A stretch of DNA of 64,000 nt from Bacteroidales bacterium (GTDB lineage: Bacteria; Bacteroidota; Bacteroidia; Bacteroidales; UBA932). The notes under the pieces were generated by a model. It ran no database searches, was not told where the DNA came from, and worked only from the letters and a program-made list of their open reading frames with translations. Every line of letters begins with the position of its first letter. The first letter of the stretch is position 1. This document shows positions 19,071-26,771 of the stretch, in pieces. The position numbers and the translations under genes are program-made. Where the stretch lies: positions 1-64,000 of the forward strand of contig JAFUDQ010000021.1 in assembly GCA_017459075.1 (NCBI GenBank), read 5' to 3'.

Positions 19071-19155
19071 TTTGACTGACTGTGCAGCGCACGGGAAGCG
19101 CTGATGCCAGCAAAGCAGCATCGGCAAAAAAATGAAAAGTTAAAAATTATATAGT

Positions 19156-20265
19156 ATGAAATTTACAGTATCCAGCACAGACCTTCTGAAGGCCATTTTA
19201 ACTGTTCAGAAAGCGATTCCGGCCAAGACGACGGAAGCTATTCTGGAAGACTATCTCTTCGTCCTGAAGGGAGAGACCCTGGAAATCACGGCGTCCGACA
19301 TGGAGCTCACCCTTAAAACTGAGCTCAGTGTCCAGAGCACAGAGGAGGAAGGCAGCATTGCCGTTCCCGCAAAACAGCTTACAGACTTGCTGAAGGAGCT
19401 CCCGGACCAGCCCGTTGTCCTGAACACAGCCAACGAGAATTCATTCGAGTGCGCATGGACAAGTGGTTCCTCTACCCTGCCCTATTTCAATCCTGAGGAC
19501 TACCCGGTATTCCAGACTCCCGGAGAGACTGCCGTAACAATTGAAGTACCGGCCCAGACACTGTCAGAGGGCATTTCAAGCACTGTTTACGCTTCGTCAG
19601 ATGAGGAGAACCGTCCTATTATGAACAGTATCTTCTTCGACATCAAACCGGACAGCACCACCCTGGTAGCATCGGACCTTCAGAAGCTTATCTGCTATAC
19701 AGCCAATGATGTAAAGGCCCCGCAGGAGGCTTCTTTCATACTTAACAAACGACATGCAAATGTGCTGAAGACCATTCTTCCGAAGGAAGGAGACGTAACC
19801 ATCACCTTTGATGAGAAGATTGCCCGCATCAAATTCGCAGACACCACGATGCTGAGCTGCCTTGTAGTAGGCAAATATCCTGACTATAAGACAATTATCC
19901 CCAAGAACAACTCCAATATCCTGCAGATTAGCCGCGTTCAGCTGCTCAACACAGTTAAGCGTATCGCAGTTTGCTCACCAAAGGCTTCCAACCATATCAA
20001 GTTCGAGCTTACCCAGGGCAGCCTTGAGGTATCAGCACAGGATGTAGGCTTTGAGATTGCAGCACACGACAAGGTAGAATGCCGCTATGACGGGGATGAT
20101 CTTGTAATCGGATTCAAATCCACCCATATTACAGAGATTCTGAGCAACCTTGGCAGCGAGGAAATCACCCTCAAATTCGCAGACAAGCGCCGCTCTGTTC
20201 TCATTCTCCCTTCAGAGGAAGATGTGAAGGTATTCGGCATTGTAATGCCTATTATGGTAAGATAA
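19156..20265 (+). CDS. dnaN: DNA polymerase III sliding clamp (beta subunit)
   Basis: 369 residues, normal clamp length, three domains of about 120 residues. Recognisable segments are LKAILTVQKAIPAKTTEAIL, YASSDEENRPIMNSIFFD and the conserved C-terminal ending MPIMVR that contributes to the peptide-binding pocket. It forms the ring that tethers polymerase III to DNA. dnaA is not in the window, so dnaN is unlinked from the classic origin cluster, as is common in Bacteroidota. A 3'-5' exonuclease gene follows 9 bp later. Confidence 0.97.
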   Translation: MKFTVSSTDLLKAILTVQKAIPAKTTEAILEDYLFVLKGETLEITASDMELTLKTELSVQSTEEEGSIAVPAKQLTDLLKELPDQPVVLNTANENSFECAWTSGSSTLPYFNPEDYPVFQTPGETAVTIEVPAQTLSEGISSTVYASSDEENRPIMNSIFFDIKPDSTTLVASDLQKLICYTANDVKAPQEASFILNKRHANVLKTILPKEGDVTITFDEKIARIKFADTTMLSCLVVGKYPDYKTIIPKNNSNILQISRVQLLNTVKRIAVCSPKASNHIKFELTQGSLEVSAQDVGFEIAAHDKVECRYDGDDLVIGFKSTHITEILSNLGSEEITLKFADKRRSVLILPSEEDVKVFGIVMPIMVR

Positions 20266-20274
20266 TCGCTTGCT

Positions 20275-21183
20275 ATGGAATTGAATTTAGAGAGGCCGCT
20301 GCTTTTCTTTGATATTGAAAGCACTGGTCTGAGCATAACTACTGACTGTATCGCAGAGCTTTGCTTTGTTCAGGTAATGCCTGGCGGTGAGCAGCGAATC
20401 AAGACATGGAGGATGAAGCCGTGGGACTATGTCCTTGGTAAGCAGCATCCCATTCATCCGGCAGCAAGCGCCGTAAACGGCCTTACGGACGACATGCTGG
20501 CAGACTGCCCGCGCTTCCAGGACCTTGTAGACGAGATTCTCCCCTACCTTAAGGACAGCGATCTGGCAGGTTTCAATTCTGCGAAGTTTGACCTTCCGCT
20601 TCTGGCTGAAGAGTTTGAAAGGGTGCGTCATTACCTTGGAAGGGACATCGACATAGACCTTCACGGAAAGAAGATGGTTGATGTGCAGACCATTTACCAT
20701 ACGATGGAGCCCCGCAATCTTCGCAGTGCCTACCGTTTCTACTGTGGAGGAGAGGATTTTGAGAATGCCCATACGGCCGAGGCCGATACAGTTGCAACCT
20801 ACGAAGTACTTAAGGGTCAGCTGGATAAATACCCAGAGGCCTTGAAAAATGACGTTCAGTTCCTTTCAAGCTTCGGCGGCAGGCCTAAGACCATTGACTA
20901 TGCAGGCCGTCTTGCAATTGGAGAAAACGGCGAGGCTGTCATTACCTTCGGCAAGCATAAGGGAAAGACTGCGCGCGAGGTCTGGAATACTGAGCCGTCC
21001 TATTTTGCCTGGATATCCCAGGGTGACTTCACGATGGACACCAAGCGTCAGTTCGAGCTTTTGTCGCAGCAGTTTGTTCAGGAGAGGAAGGCCATCAGGA
21101 AGGCAGAGGCTGCAAAACCTCTTGAAGGAAAGGCTTTTGACGATGCCGCAGACCTTCTTATAAGGCATTTTGGTGGAAAGTAA
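20275..21183 (+). CDS. DEDDh 3'-5' exonuclease with ExoX-like C-terminal domain
   Basis: 302 residues. The exonuclease fold of the DnaQ/RNase T class carries its acidic motifs in order: LLFFDIESTGLS (DxE), GFNSAKFDLPLLAEEFE, and HTAEADTVATYEV (HxxxxD). After residue 205 a second small domain (AVITFGKHKGKTAREVWNTE) resembles the C-terminal module of exodeoxyribonuclease X-like proteins. Its place directly after the clamp gene suggests proofreading or repair work with the replisome. The usual Bacteroidota partner here is a dnaQ-like exonuclease, so the assignment is firm. Confidence 0.9.
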   Translation: MELNLERPLLFFDIESTGLSITTDCIAELCFVQVMPGGEQRIKTWRMKPWDYVLGKQHPIHPAASAVNGLTDDMLADCPRFQDLVDEILPYLKDSDLAGFNSAKFDLPLLAEEFERVRHYLGRDIDIDLHGKKMVDVQTIYHTMEPRNLRSAYRFYCGGEDFENAHTAEADTVATYEVLKGQLDKYPEALKNDVQFLSSFGGRPKTIDYAGRLAIGENGEAVITFGKHKGKTAREVWNTEPSYFAWISQGDFTMDTKRQFELLSQQFVQERKAIRKAEAAKPLEGKAFDDAADLLIRHFGGK

Positions 21184-21189
21184 GCGCAG

Positions 21190-21771
21190 ATGAACATTGT
21201 TGTCAAAACGGCTTCCGGCTTTATTGCAGTGCGCCCGGACACGACCTGGGAGCGCTACAGCAGGGATTTTTATGTACCGGACTCCGTGAAAATGATTTGC
21301 TGGGCGCCGGTAGCCTATACAAAAATGCTCCGTCCCGGAAAATGCATTGAGGACAAATTTGCTCACCGCTATTACAATGAGTACGATTTTGCCTACGGCA
21401 TTCTGTTCTACCCTTTTGAAACTGATTTTAAGGCCGATGGTGCCTTGATGCCTCCGGAGGCTTTTGCCCAGGCATGTTGTATTGACCATACCAGCATCCT
21501 TACAGACCCTTATCCTGAAGGGGCATGGCAAGGCGGGGCTTTCTCGTTCATTATGAACGATGAAACAGTCTACAAGGCAGACCTTGACGCAAGAGCTTTC
21601 CTTCGTGCCGCCCTGGTGGATTCAAGCAAGAGGGTTCTACTCAGGAATGGGGACTGCGTGGCGATGGAGCTGTCCGCTCCGCAGCTTTTTAACTTTGACG
21701 GAACTACTTCTGTAAGAGGTATTTACGATGGGGCTGAAGTGCCGTTATTTGACTTCAACGTAATAAAATAG
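21190..21771 (+). CDS. Uncharacterised 193-residue protein in dnaN operon
   Basis: I do not recognise this family. It is a soluble protein without signal peptide, rich in aromatic residues (TWERYSRDFYVPDSV, RYYNEYDFAYGILFYPFE), with the alternation of strands and glycines seen in small beta-rich enzymes. A weak resemblance to fumarylacetoacetate hydrolase-type folds came to mind but I could not support it with catalytic residues. The ATG lies six bases after the exonuclease stop, so it belongs to the dnaN operon. Its 3' end overlaps the convergent binding-protein gene by 27 bp. Confidence 0.75.
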   Translation: MNIVVKTASGFIAVRPDTTWERYSRDFYVPDSVKMICWAPVAYTKMLRPGKCIEDKFAHRYYNEYDFAYGILFYPFETDFKADGALMPPEAFAQACCIDHTSILTDPYPEGAWQGGAFSFIMNDETVYKADLDARAFLRAALVDSSKRVLLRNGDCVAMELSAPQLFNFDGTTSVRGIYDGAEVPLFDFNVIK

Positions 21772-22827
21772 CTGGCCGCCTTCGCCGGAGAATATTCTTC
21801 TGAGGTCCTGAAGTATCAAGTCCGGCCGGACACAGCCGCTTTCCCAGAAATCATTTCCACCCTCGGGATTCGTCCTGAGGGTGTTGTTGTATATCCTGTC
21901 TATTTCGAATTTCCCGAAAAGAGGATTCGCGCTTTCTAGGTCTGCGCGGGTGCGGCACCAGCCGGTATTGAGCCAGATGTCAGCTTCCGTGGACAGGATG
22001 TAGGCTTCTTCCAGGGATATGGTTCTGGATGTGGTTTCGCCTTCTTTTGCTCCAAGGATTTCGCCTCCGGCATCTTTAATTAACTGCGACATATAGCTGT
22101 CACCTCCCGGAATGTACCATAAATCTCCATAGGGTATATTTATCAGTACCTTTACACTGGTTTCCGAATCTGATTCAGATTCCGGTCCTGAGGAACTGCC
22201 CTCAGGGCTGAAATGCGAGGGACCAAGCCCGTTCGGGCTGTTCCTCAGAACCTTTAAAGAATTATAAAGACTGGAAACGGTGGTGAAGATGGAGTCTGCC
22301 TCATGGCGACGGCCGGTAACGGTGCCGAAGGCTTTAATGTACTCTGCGCGGCCAAGAGGGTGATTTTCAAGGAATTCGTAAAGGGTAAAGACCCTAATGC
22401 CAAGGCTTTCAAGTTTTGAAATGAATGGCGATTCGGCCGATGATACCTTGAATGCGAGAAGGACATCCGGCTTAAGGGCTACGATTTTTTCATAGTCAGG
22501 AGCCTGGTCGTAGCCGACATCAGGAACATTCCTGGAGCGAAGTTCCAGGGAACTCACAAAATTTACTCCTGAGACCCCGCAAATAACTGAGTCACAACCA
22601 AGTGCATCAAGAAATGCCACATGTGAGGTGGACATGCAAATCACCCTTCCAAACGGTTCTGTAACACGCAGGGTATCCTCAGTCCCGTCAAAAGGACAGA
22701 TACTTATAACCTCATCCTCCCCTACCTTAAGCAGGGTTGCATATTCCATTGACTTTTGCAGTCTCACTTCCTGACGGGCGCAAGACAGCATCGGCAAAAG
22801 AAAAAGAAATAAAAAGAGTCGCTTCAT
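21745..22827 (-). CDS. BtuF/FepB-type ABC binding lipoprotein
   Basis: 360 residues. Signal peptide with lipobox LPMLSC (MKRLFLFLFLLPMLSC), so it is lipid-anchored. The body is a class III periplasmic binding protein of the cobalamin/siderophore type: GRVICMSTSHVAFLDALGCD, YDQAPDYEKIVALKPDVLL and the long linking helix after it. Permease and ATPase genes are not adjacent. Residues about 192-215 (Ser/Gly/Pro/Glu-rich) are encoded by a highly palindromic DNA insert, described separately. Start at MKRLFL follows from the signal peptide; upstream in-frame codons lie between it and the next gene. Ligand not determinable, metal chelate likely. Confidence 0.87.
   Translation of the reverse strand: MKRLFLFLFLLPMLSCARQEVRLQKSMEYATLLKVGEDEVISICPFDGTEDTLRVTEPFGRVICMSTSHVAFLDALGCDSVICGVSGVNFVSSLELRSRNVPDVGYDQAPDYEKIVALKPDVLLAFKVSSAESPFISKLESLGIRVFTLYEFLENHPLGRAEYIKAFGTVTGRRHEADSIFTTVSSLYNSLKVLRNSPNGLGPSHFSPEGSSSGPESESDSETSVKVLINIPYGDLWYIPGGDSYMSQLIKDAGGEILGAKEGETTSRTISLEEAYILSTEADIWLNTGWCRTRADLESANPLFGKFEIDRIYNNTLRTNPEGGNDFWESGCVRPDLILQDLRRIFSGEGGQLFYYVEVK
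22184..22252. repeat. Palindromic insert inside binding-protein gene
   Basis: Arms CTGAGGAACTGCCC (22188-22201) and GGGCTGTTCCTCAG (22235-22248) pair at 13 of 14 positions. Within them lie two further palindromes, GCCCTCAGGGC (22198-22208) and AGCCCGTTCGGGCT (22226-22239). The segment is in-frame and encodes the unusual Ser/Pro/Gly/Glu-rich stretch of the host protein. It looks like a small palindromic element tolerated inside a surface loop. Confidence 0.55.
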
Positions 22828-22840
22828 AATGCGGGGATGC

Positions 22841-24130
22841 TTATTTGGCGGCGCTTTGTCCGGCAAGAAGGCCGGTTGCGAAGGCGCAATGAAGGTTGTA
22901 TCCGCCTGTATCGCAATCTACATCCAGCACTTCACCGCAAAAATAGAGACCGTAAGTTATTTTTGACTGCATTGTCTTGGCTACCACTTCATCTGTATCA
23001 ACACCTCCGGCGGTTACTACGCAACGCTCATATCCGACAAAACCGGCAATGTCAAGTTTCCAAGCCTTAAGGGCGTCGGACAGGGCCTTTGTATTCAGAA
23101 GTTTTCCTTTGAATAACTGTGGATTCGAAGCGGTGAATCCGGCAATGAGTTCAGAAGGTAACAACTTCTGCAGCAGCACTTTGGCTGGTAGGCCGGAGAG
23201 GGAGGATATCCTGCTCTCCAGTTCTTCTTTGGGAACAGCTGGTTTAAGGTCAATAAGAAGGGATATCTTGTTACCGTTTATAAGCCCTTTTACACAGTTA
23301 CGGCTAAGTTTAAAGCCTATCGGACCTTCTATTCCGCCATCAGTAAAGTCTATGTCACCAAACTCTCTCTGAAGCACATTCTGGCCGGCAAAGGCCGTAA
23401 CTTCTACATTTTTAAGGGAGCAGCCGCAAAGGCTCTTTCCCCAGTCCGACATTGGCATGCTTCTGTCAATATGGCCCTTCTGGGAGCCTCTTGGCATGCG
23501 CTCGGGAAGAGTTTTATAGCCGTCAGGAACAAGGGCCGTAAGCGACGGGAAGCAGGTCTTTACAGTATGTCCCATGTTCTCTGCCCAGTCATAGCCGTCT
23601 CCGGTAGAACCGGTAGCAGGATAAGACAGGCCTCCAGTTGCGATAACGAGCTTCTTGCAGGTAAAAGTCTCTCCCCCGGCACATGAGAGGTTGAAGCCTC
23701 CGCCAGAAAGTTCCCTTACGGATTGAACCTCCCTGTCCTTCAATATGCTTGCGCCGGCCTTAGTGGCAGCCGATTCAAGAGTATCTACGACATCTGAGGC
23801 ATGATAAGTAGAAGGATAAGCACGGTCTCCGCGTTCTATAATTGTCTGGAGGCCGTGTTCTCCGAAGAAATGTATAAGATTTTCAGGGGTAAGGTTCCTG
23901 AAAGCGGCTCTTATGAAGCCCTGGTTGGTGCGGATATGCGGGGAAAAATCATTCCAGCTTTTAACGTTGGTGAAATTACAACGTCCTTTTCCCGTAATCA
24001 TTATCTTGCGTCCCGGCCTGGGCATCTTTTCCAATACCAGTACCTTTGCCCCCCTGGACCTTTCGGCAGCGCCATAGGCAGCCATTAAACCTGCCGCACC
24101 TCCTCCTATGATGATAATGTCCGCTTCCAT
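22841..24130 (-). CDS. HI0933/YhiN family flavoprotein
   Basis: 429 residues. The N-terminal FAD-binding dinucleotide fold (ADIIIIGGGAAGLMAAYGAA) is followed by the family signature PRPGRKIMITGKGRCNFTN and the C-terminal second FAD contact (CGEVLDVDCDTGGYNLHCAF). These NAD(P)/FAD-dependent proteins are conserved in bacteria; a YtfN/YhiN member was linked to rRNA modification in some species, but the reaction here is unproven. Thirteen bases separate it from the binding-protein start, so the two may be cotranscribed. Confidence 0.92.
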   Translation of the reverse strand: MEADIIIIGGGAAGLMAAYGAAERSRGAKVLVLEKMPRPGRKIMITGKGRCNFTNVKSWNDFSPHIRTNQGFIRAAFRNLTPENLIHFFGEHGLQTIIERGDRAYPSTYHASDVVDTLESAATKAGASILKDREVQSVRELSGGGFNLSCAGGETFTCKKLVIATGGLSYPATGSTGDGYDWAENMGHTVKTCFPSLTALVPDGYKTLPERMPRGSQKGHIDRSMPMSDWGKSLCGCSLKNVEVTAFAGQNVLQREFGDIDFTDGGIEGPIGFKLSRNCVKGLINGNKISLLIDLKPAVPKEELESRISSLSGLPAKVLLQKLLPSELIAGFTASNPQLFKGKLLNTKALSDALKAWKLDIAGFVGYERCVVTAGGVDTDEVVAKTMQSKITYGLYFCGEVLDVDCDTGGYNLHCAFATGLLAGQSAAK

Positions 24131-24132
24131 TC

Positions 24133-24161
24133 TTGTTTTTCCTAAAAATTATCTATATTTG
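24133..24161 (+). promoter_or_regulatory. tRNA-Thr promoter
   Basis: TTG (24133-24135), an 18-bp spacer and TATATTTG (24154-24161), about 32 bases before the mature tRNA 5' end. Confidence 0.65.
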
Positions 24162-24193
24162 CAGTCCCAAACACTATTTTGTGTTATGGACAA

Positions 24194-24266
24194 GCCGCTT
24201 TAGCTCAGTCGGTAGAGCAGCTCATTCGTAATGAGCAGGTCGCGGGTTCGAGTCCCGTTCGCGGCT
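24194..24266 (+). tRNA. tRNA-Thr (anticodon CGT)
   Basis: Cloverleaf read by eye: D arm GCTC/GAGC, anticodon stem GCTCA/TGAGC with loop TTCGTAA (anticodon CGT, reading ACG), variable AGGTC, T stem GCGGG/CCCGT with TTCGAGT loop. The acceptor 5' strand GCCGCTT pairs with TCGCGGC only over the outer five positions; 6-67 (T/C) and 7-66 (T/T) do not pair. The CCA end is not precisely encoded (TCCCA follows). The rest of the structure is canonical, so I call it functional with a weakened acceptor base. Confidence 0.9.
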
Positions 24267-24290
24267 CCCAAAGTTAGCTATCTTACAGAT

Positions 24291-24338
24291 AATATCAAAA
24301 AATAAAGTGACCGGAAGGCCACTTTATTTTTTGATATT
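24291..24338. terminator. Bidirectional terminator between tRNA and FadL-type gene
   Basis: A long hairpin, about 22 bp with one A/C mismatch, in which AAAAAATAAAGTG pairs with CACTTTATTTTTT around a GGAA loop. Both flanks carry T-runs in the outgoing direction, so it can end the tRNA transcript (+) and the porin transcript (-, stop ten bases away). Confidence 0.88.
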
Positions 24339-24347
24339 TGGTTCAGA

Positions 24348-25805
24348 TTAGAATGCGAAGTTGATTCCAAGGCCGAATACGGTGTTGGTACGGTAGAACT
24401 GGTCTGTACCGGGAACCTTGCAAGCATCAGCGGAAAATCCGGGAGGAACAAGCTGGGCAAGAGCAGGGCCGGCGATAGCGGCAACAGTATTGTATGCGCT
24501 TGTTCCAGCACCATTGTAGTCTGCCATTACCTTGTCTGTCTTGTTGTAGAAAGTCTTGAATACAGCGGCATCGATGCTGATTCTGTCAGAGAATTTGTAA
24601 CGGAAGCCGGCTCCCAGTGAATAAGAATTGATATTGAAAGACTGGTCTGTAATGAACTCATAGTCATTTCCCCAGCCAAAGCGGGTGAGCTGGCCACCGG
24701 CACTTACAGTAAACTTTTCTGAAAGGTCATACTCTACGCCGGCAAGGATTTCATAGGCATTCTTGTCAATGGCATCCTGGCGGTTGTTTTTACCGGTTGC
24801 AGAGCTGAACTGTGAAGCGTTTTTGTCAAAATACTGGTGGAAACCAAGGTTCAGGTGAAGGGAAGGAAGTACATCGTAACTTGCGCCAAGGGAAAGAATG
24901 GCAGGAATATCTGAGCCGATGTTGTCTGCACCATCGACAAACTGAGGCATACCTGCATCGGAGGAAGTATCGTTCTTAAGGCGTACGGATGTGTTGAATT
25001 CATACTTGGCGGCAAAGTTGAAAGGGCCGGTCTTGTAGTCGATGCTGATAACAGGAGTCCAGGCGATGTCTGTCTGGGTGCAATCAAGTTCACGGTCTGC
25101 AAGCATGGCTCCCAGTCCGCCTGCAAGGGGTGCAAGCTGAGGGATATTCTGAATCCCGTTGATGTTTATATTACGGATGGATGCAGTATAATTGTTATAA
25201 AGATAATTTGCACGAAGGCCGGCTGAAACGCTCAGATGATCGTTGATACGGTAACCGATATTAAGCTGACCTGCAAAGATATACTGTTTTCCGATAAGGT
25301 TGATATCGGCACTGTAAGTACATACATTGGCACCTGCAATCTTGTTGATAAGGGCAGGATAAATAGCTACCATGCTCTCAAGGGAGCCCATTCCATTGTC
25401 GTAGGTTGCCTTTCCGCCACCGCCAACAACTCCAAAATGGAAGGAAGCGAAGAAGTCGTCGCTAAAGCGCCATGCAGCATCGAGAGAAGGAAGGAAATTA
25501 GCGTTTGCAAAGCCTTTGTACTTCTTGGTTGCACTTTCATTACCAAGGGCAAACGGAGCATAAGTACTGGTCACCTCACGGGTCTGGTGAGCGCTCTGCC
25601 AGTTGAAGGCAAAATGGAATTTCCTGTCAAGGAAGCCGACTCCTGCGGGATTGAAATATGCACTACCGACAGAAATTGCAGCATTCTGGGCCGGTTGGCG
25701 AAGGAAAGCCACATTCTGGTTGGTATTGGTTACGAATCCGCCAGCGAAGGCCGACGCTGATATCAAAGTTGCAGCAGCTGCTGCTGCCATAATTTTCATT
25801 TTCAT
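24348..25805 (-). CDS. OmpP1/FadL-family outer-membrane transporter
   Basis: 485 residues with an Ala-rich signal peptide (MKMKIMAAAAAATLISASAFAGG). The mature N-terminus (GFVTNTNQNVAFLRQPAQNA, YFNPAGVGFL) is the FadL hatch with the NPA motif, followed by alternating amphipathic strands of a 14-stranded barrel and a C-terminal aromatic ending (GLGINFAF). FadL-type channels admit long-chain fatty acids and other hydrophobic compounds. The gene is monocistronic between a TACCTTTG promoter box and a strong terminator. ATG at 25799 is an alternative start. Confidence 0.93.
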   Translation of the reverse strand: MKMKIMAAAAAATLISASAFAGGFVTNTNQNVAFLRQPAQNAAISVGSAYFNPAGVGFLDRKFHFAFNWQSAHQTREVTSTYAPFALGNESATKKYKGFANANFLPSLDAAWRFSDDFFASFHFGVVGGGGKATYDNGMGSLESMVAIYPALINKIAGANVCTYSADINLIGKQYIFAGQLNIGYRINDHLSVSAGLRANYLYNNYTASIRNININGIQNIPQLAPLAGGLGAMLADRELDCTQTDIAWTPVISIDYKTGPFNFAAKYEFNTSVRLKNDTSSDAGMPQFVDGADNIGSDIPAILSLGASYDVLPSLHLNLGFHQYFDKNASQFSSATGKNNRQDAIDKNAYEILAGVEYDLSEKFTVSAGGQLTRFGWGNDYEFITDQSFNINSYSLGAGFRYKFSDRISIDAAVFKTFYNKTDKVMADYNGAGTSAYNTVAAIAGPALAQLVPPGFSADACKVPGTDQFYRTNTVFGLGINFAF

Positions 25806-25828
25806 AAAGGTTCAGTTTTAATACGGCG

Positions 25829-25836
25829 CAAAGGTA
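25829..25836 (-). promoter_or_regulatory. -7 box of FadL-type gene
   Basis: Minus-strand TACCTTTG matches TAnnTTTG; the leader to the ATG is 23 bases. Confidence 0.55.
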
Positions 25837-25859
25837 TAGCGAAATTTTTATAAATTTCT

Positions 25860-25872
25860 ACCACAAAGTGGT
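25860..25872. promoter_or_regulatory. Inverted repeat between FadL-type and AraC genes
   Basis: ACCAC-AAA-GTGGT, a perfect 5-3-5 inverted repeat about 30 bp upstream of the AraC -7 box and 24 bp upstream of the porin -7 box. Possible operator for either gene. Confidence 0.35.
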
Positions 25873-25903
25873 CAAAATAACCTCAATATTGAAAATTAAT
25901 CCA

Positions 25904-25911
25904 TATATTTG
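25904..25911 (+). promoter_or_regulatory. -7 box of AraC regulator gene
   Basis: TATATTTG, a perfect element, 23 bases before the ATG at 25935. Confidence 0.55.
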
Positions 25912-25934
25912 TACCTGACAAAAACTATAAAACG

Positions 25935-26768
25935 ATGCAATCAGATATAATCATACCATCCAGTATGGAAGAAGCCCGTACCTTATATAATACTGAGAAC
26001 TCAGAAGAAGGCGGTGTGGTTCTTCTCAGTATCTGTGACAAAGGGCACATCAAACTGAACATCGGCACAAAAGTTTACAAGATAAGCACCGGGGACATTC
26101 TAATCCTCCCTCCGGGAATGAGCATCGGCCAGTCAGACGCAGATTCGGCAAAAAGAAAAGATATCAAATATCTTTGCATTAAATACAAATCTTTCATACA
26201 GTCCATCCGCTCCGGAAGAAATGTCTGGACCATCTTGATGTATGCCCGCAGTAACCCGGTCTTTCACCTGTCAGAGGATGACCGCGAGCTGACCTCAAGT
26301 TATTACAAGGTCATTGAGGGCAAACTCCGCACCCAGAGGGGATATTATTATGACGAGATTATCCGCTCCCTGCTTCAATGCGTTATCTATGAGCTTTGCG
26401 TTATCCTGAACCGCGACATTGGCATGTTCCAGTCCGGGGACATACGCAGCAAAGACGTCCTTTTCAAGAAATTCATGGAGATGCTGGCAGAAGACAGCGG
26501 CCGCGAGCGCTCACTCAAGCATTACGCCGACGCCCTCTTCGTCTCTCCCAAATACCTGTCGGCCGTCACAAATGATGTCTGCGGCATAAGCGCACATGAA
26601 ATGATCCTGAACAATGTCACTTCCCACATCCGCCAGGAGCTGGAATTCTCTTCGGCAAGCATTAAGGAGCTGGCCATACAATTTGGCTTCCCCAACATGT
26701 CTTCTTTTGGAAAATTTGTAAAAATGAGGCTTGGAAAGTCCCCCAGGGCCTTCCGCAAAACCAAATAA
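25935..26768 (+). CDS. AraC-family transcriptional regulator
   Basis: 277 residues. An N-terminal cupin-like ligand/dimer domain (GHIKLNIGTKVYKISTGDILILPPG, read in pieces around residues 37-60) leads to a C-terminal AraC double helix-turn-helix (about 180-277): HYADALFVSPKYLSAVTND for the first helix pair and SIKELAIQFGFPNMSSFGKF for the second, ending SPRAFRKTK. No membrane segment. The phosphoesterase gene follows 3 bp later. The protein is similar in length and layout to the second AraC gene at 41204. Target unknown. Confidence 0.9.
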   Translation: MQSDIIIPSSMEEARTLYNTENSEEGGVVLLSICDKGHIKLNIGTKVYKISTGDILILPPGMSIGQSDADSAKRKDIKYLCIKYKSFIQSIRSGRNVWTILMYARSNPVFHLSEDDRELTSSYYKVIEGKLRTQRGYYYDEIIRSLLQCVIYELCVILNRDIGMFQSGDIRSKDVLFKKFMEMLAEDSGRERSLKHYADALFVSPKYLSAVTNDVCGISAHEMILNNVTSHIRQELEFSSASIKELAIQFGFPNMSSFGKFVKMRLGKSPRAFRKTK

Positions 26769-26771
26769 ACC

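Noticed and set aside
20287-20772. 161-codon minus-strand frame
   Set aside because: Shadow of the exonuclease gene; no start context or family similarity.
22827-22841. Cobalamin riboswitch before the BtuF-like gene
   Set aside because: Only 13 bases separate it from the upstream gene and no B12 box sequence is present.
24131-24348. Integration site at the tRNA-Thr gene
   Set aside because: tRNA genes attract integrative elements, but no integrase, no repeated tRNA 3' end and no mobile genes are found on either side.
25236-25760. 174-codon open frame on the + strand
   Set aside because: Lies entirely inside the FadL-type gene on the other strand, has no recognisable domain, and its composition is that of a complement frame.
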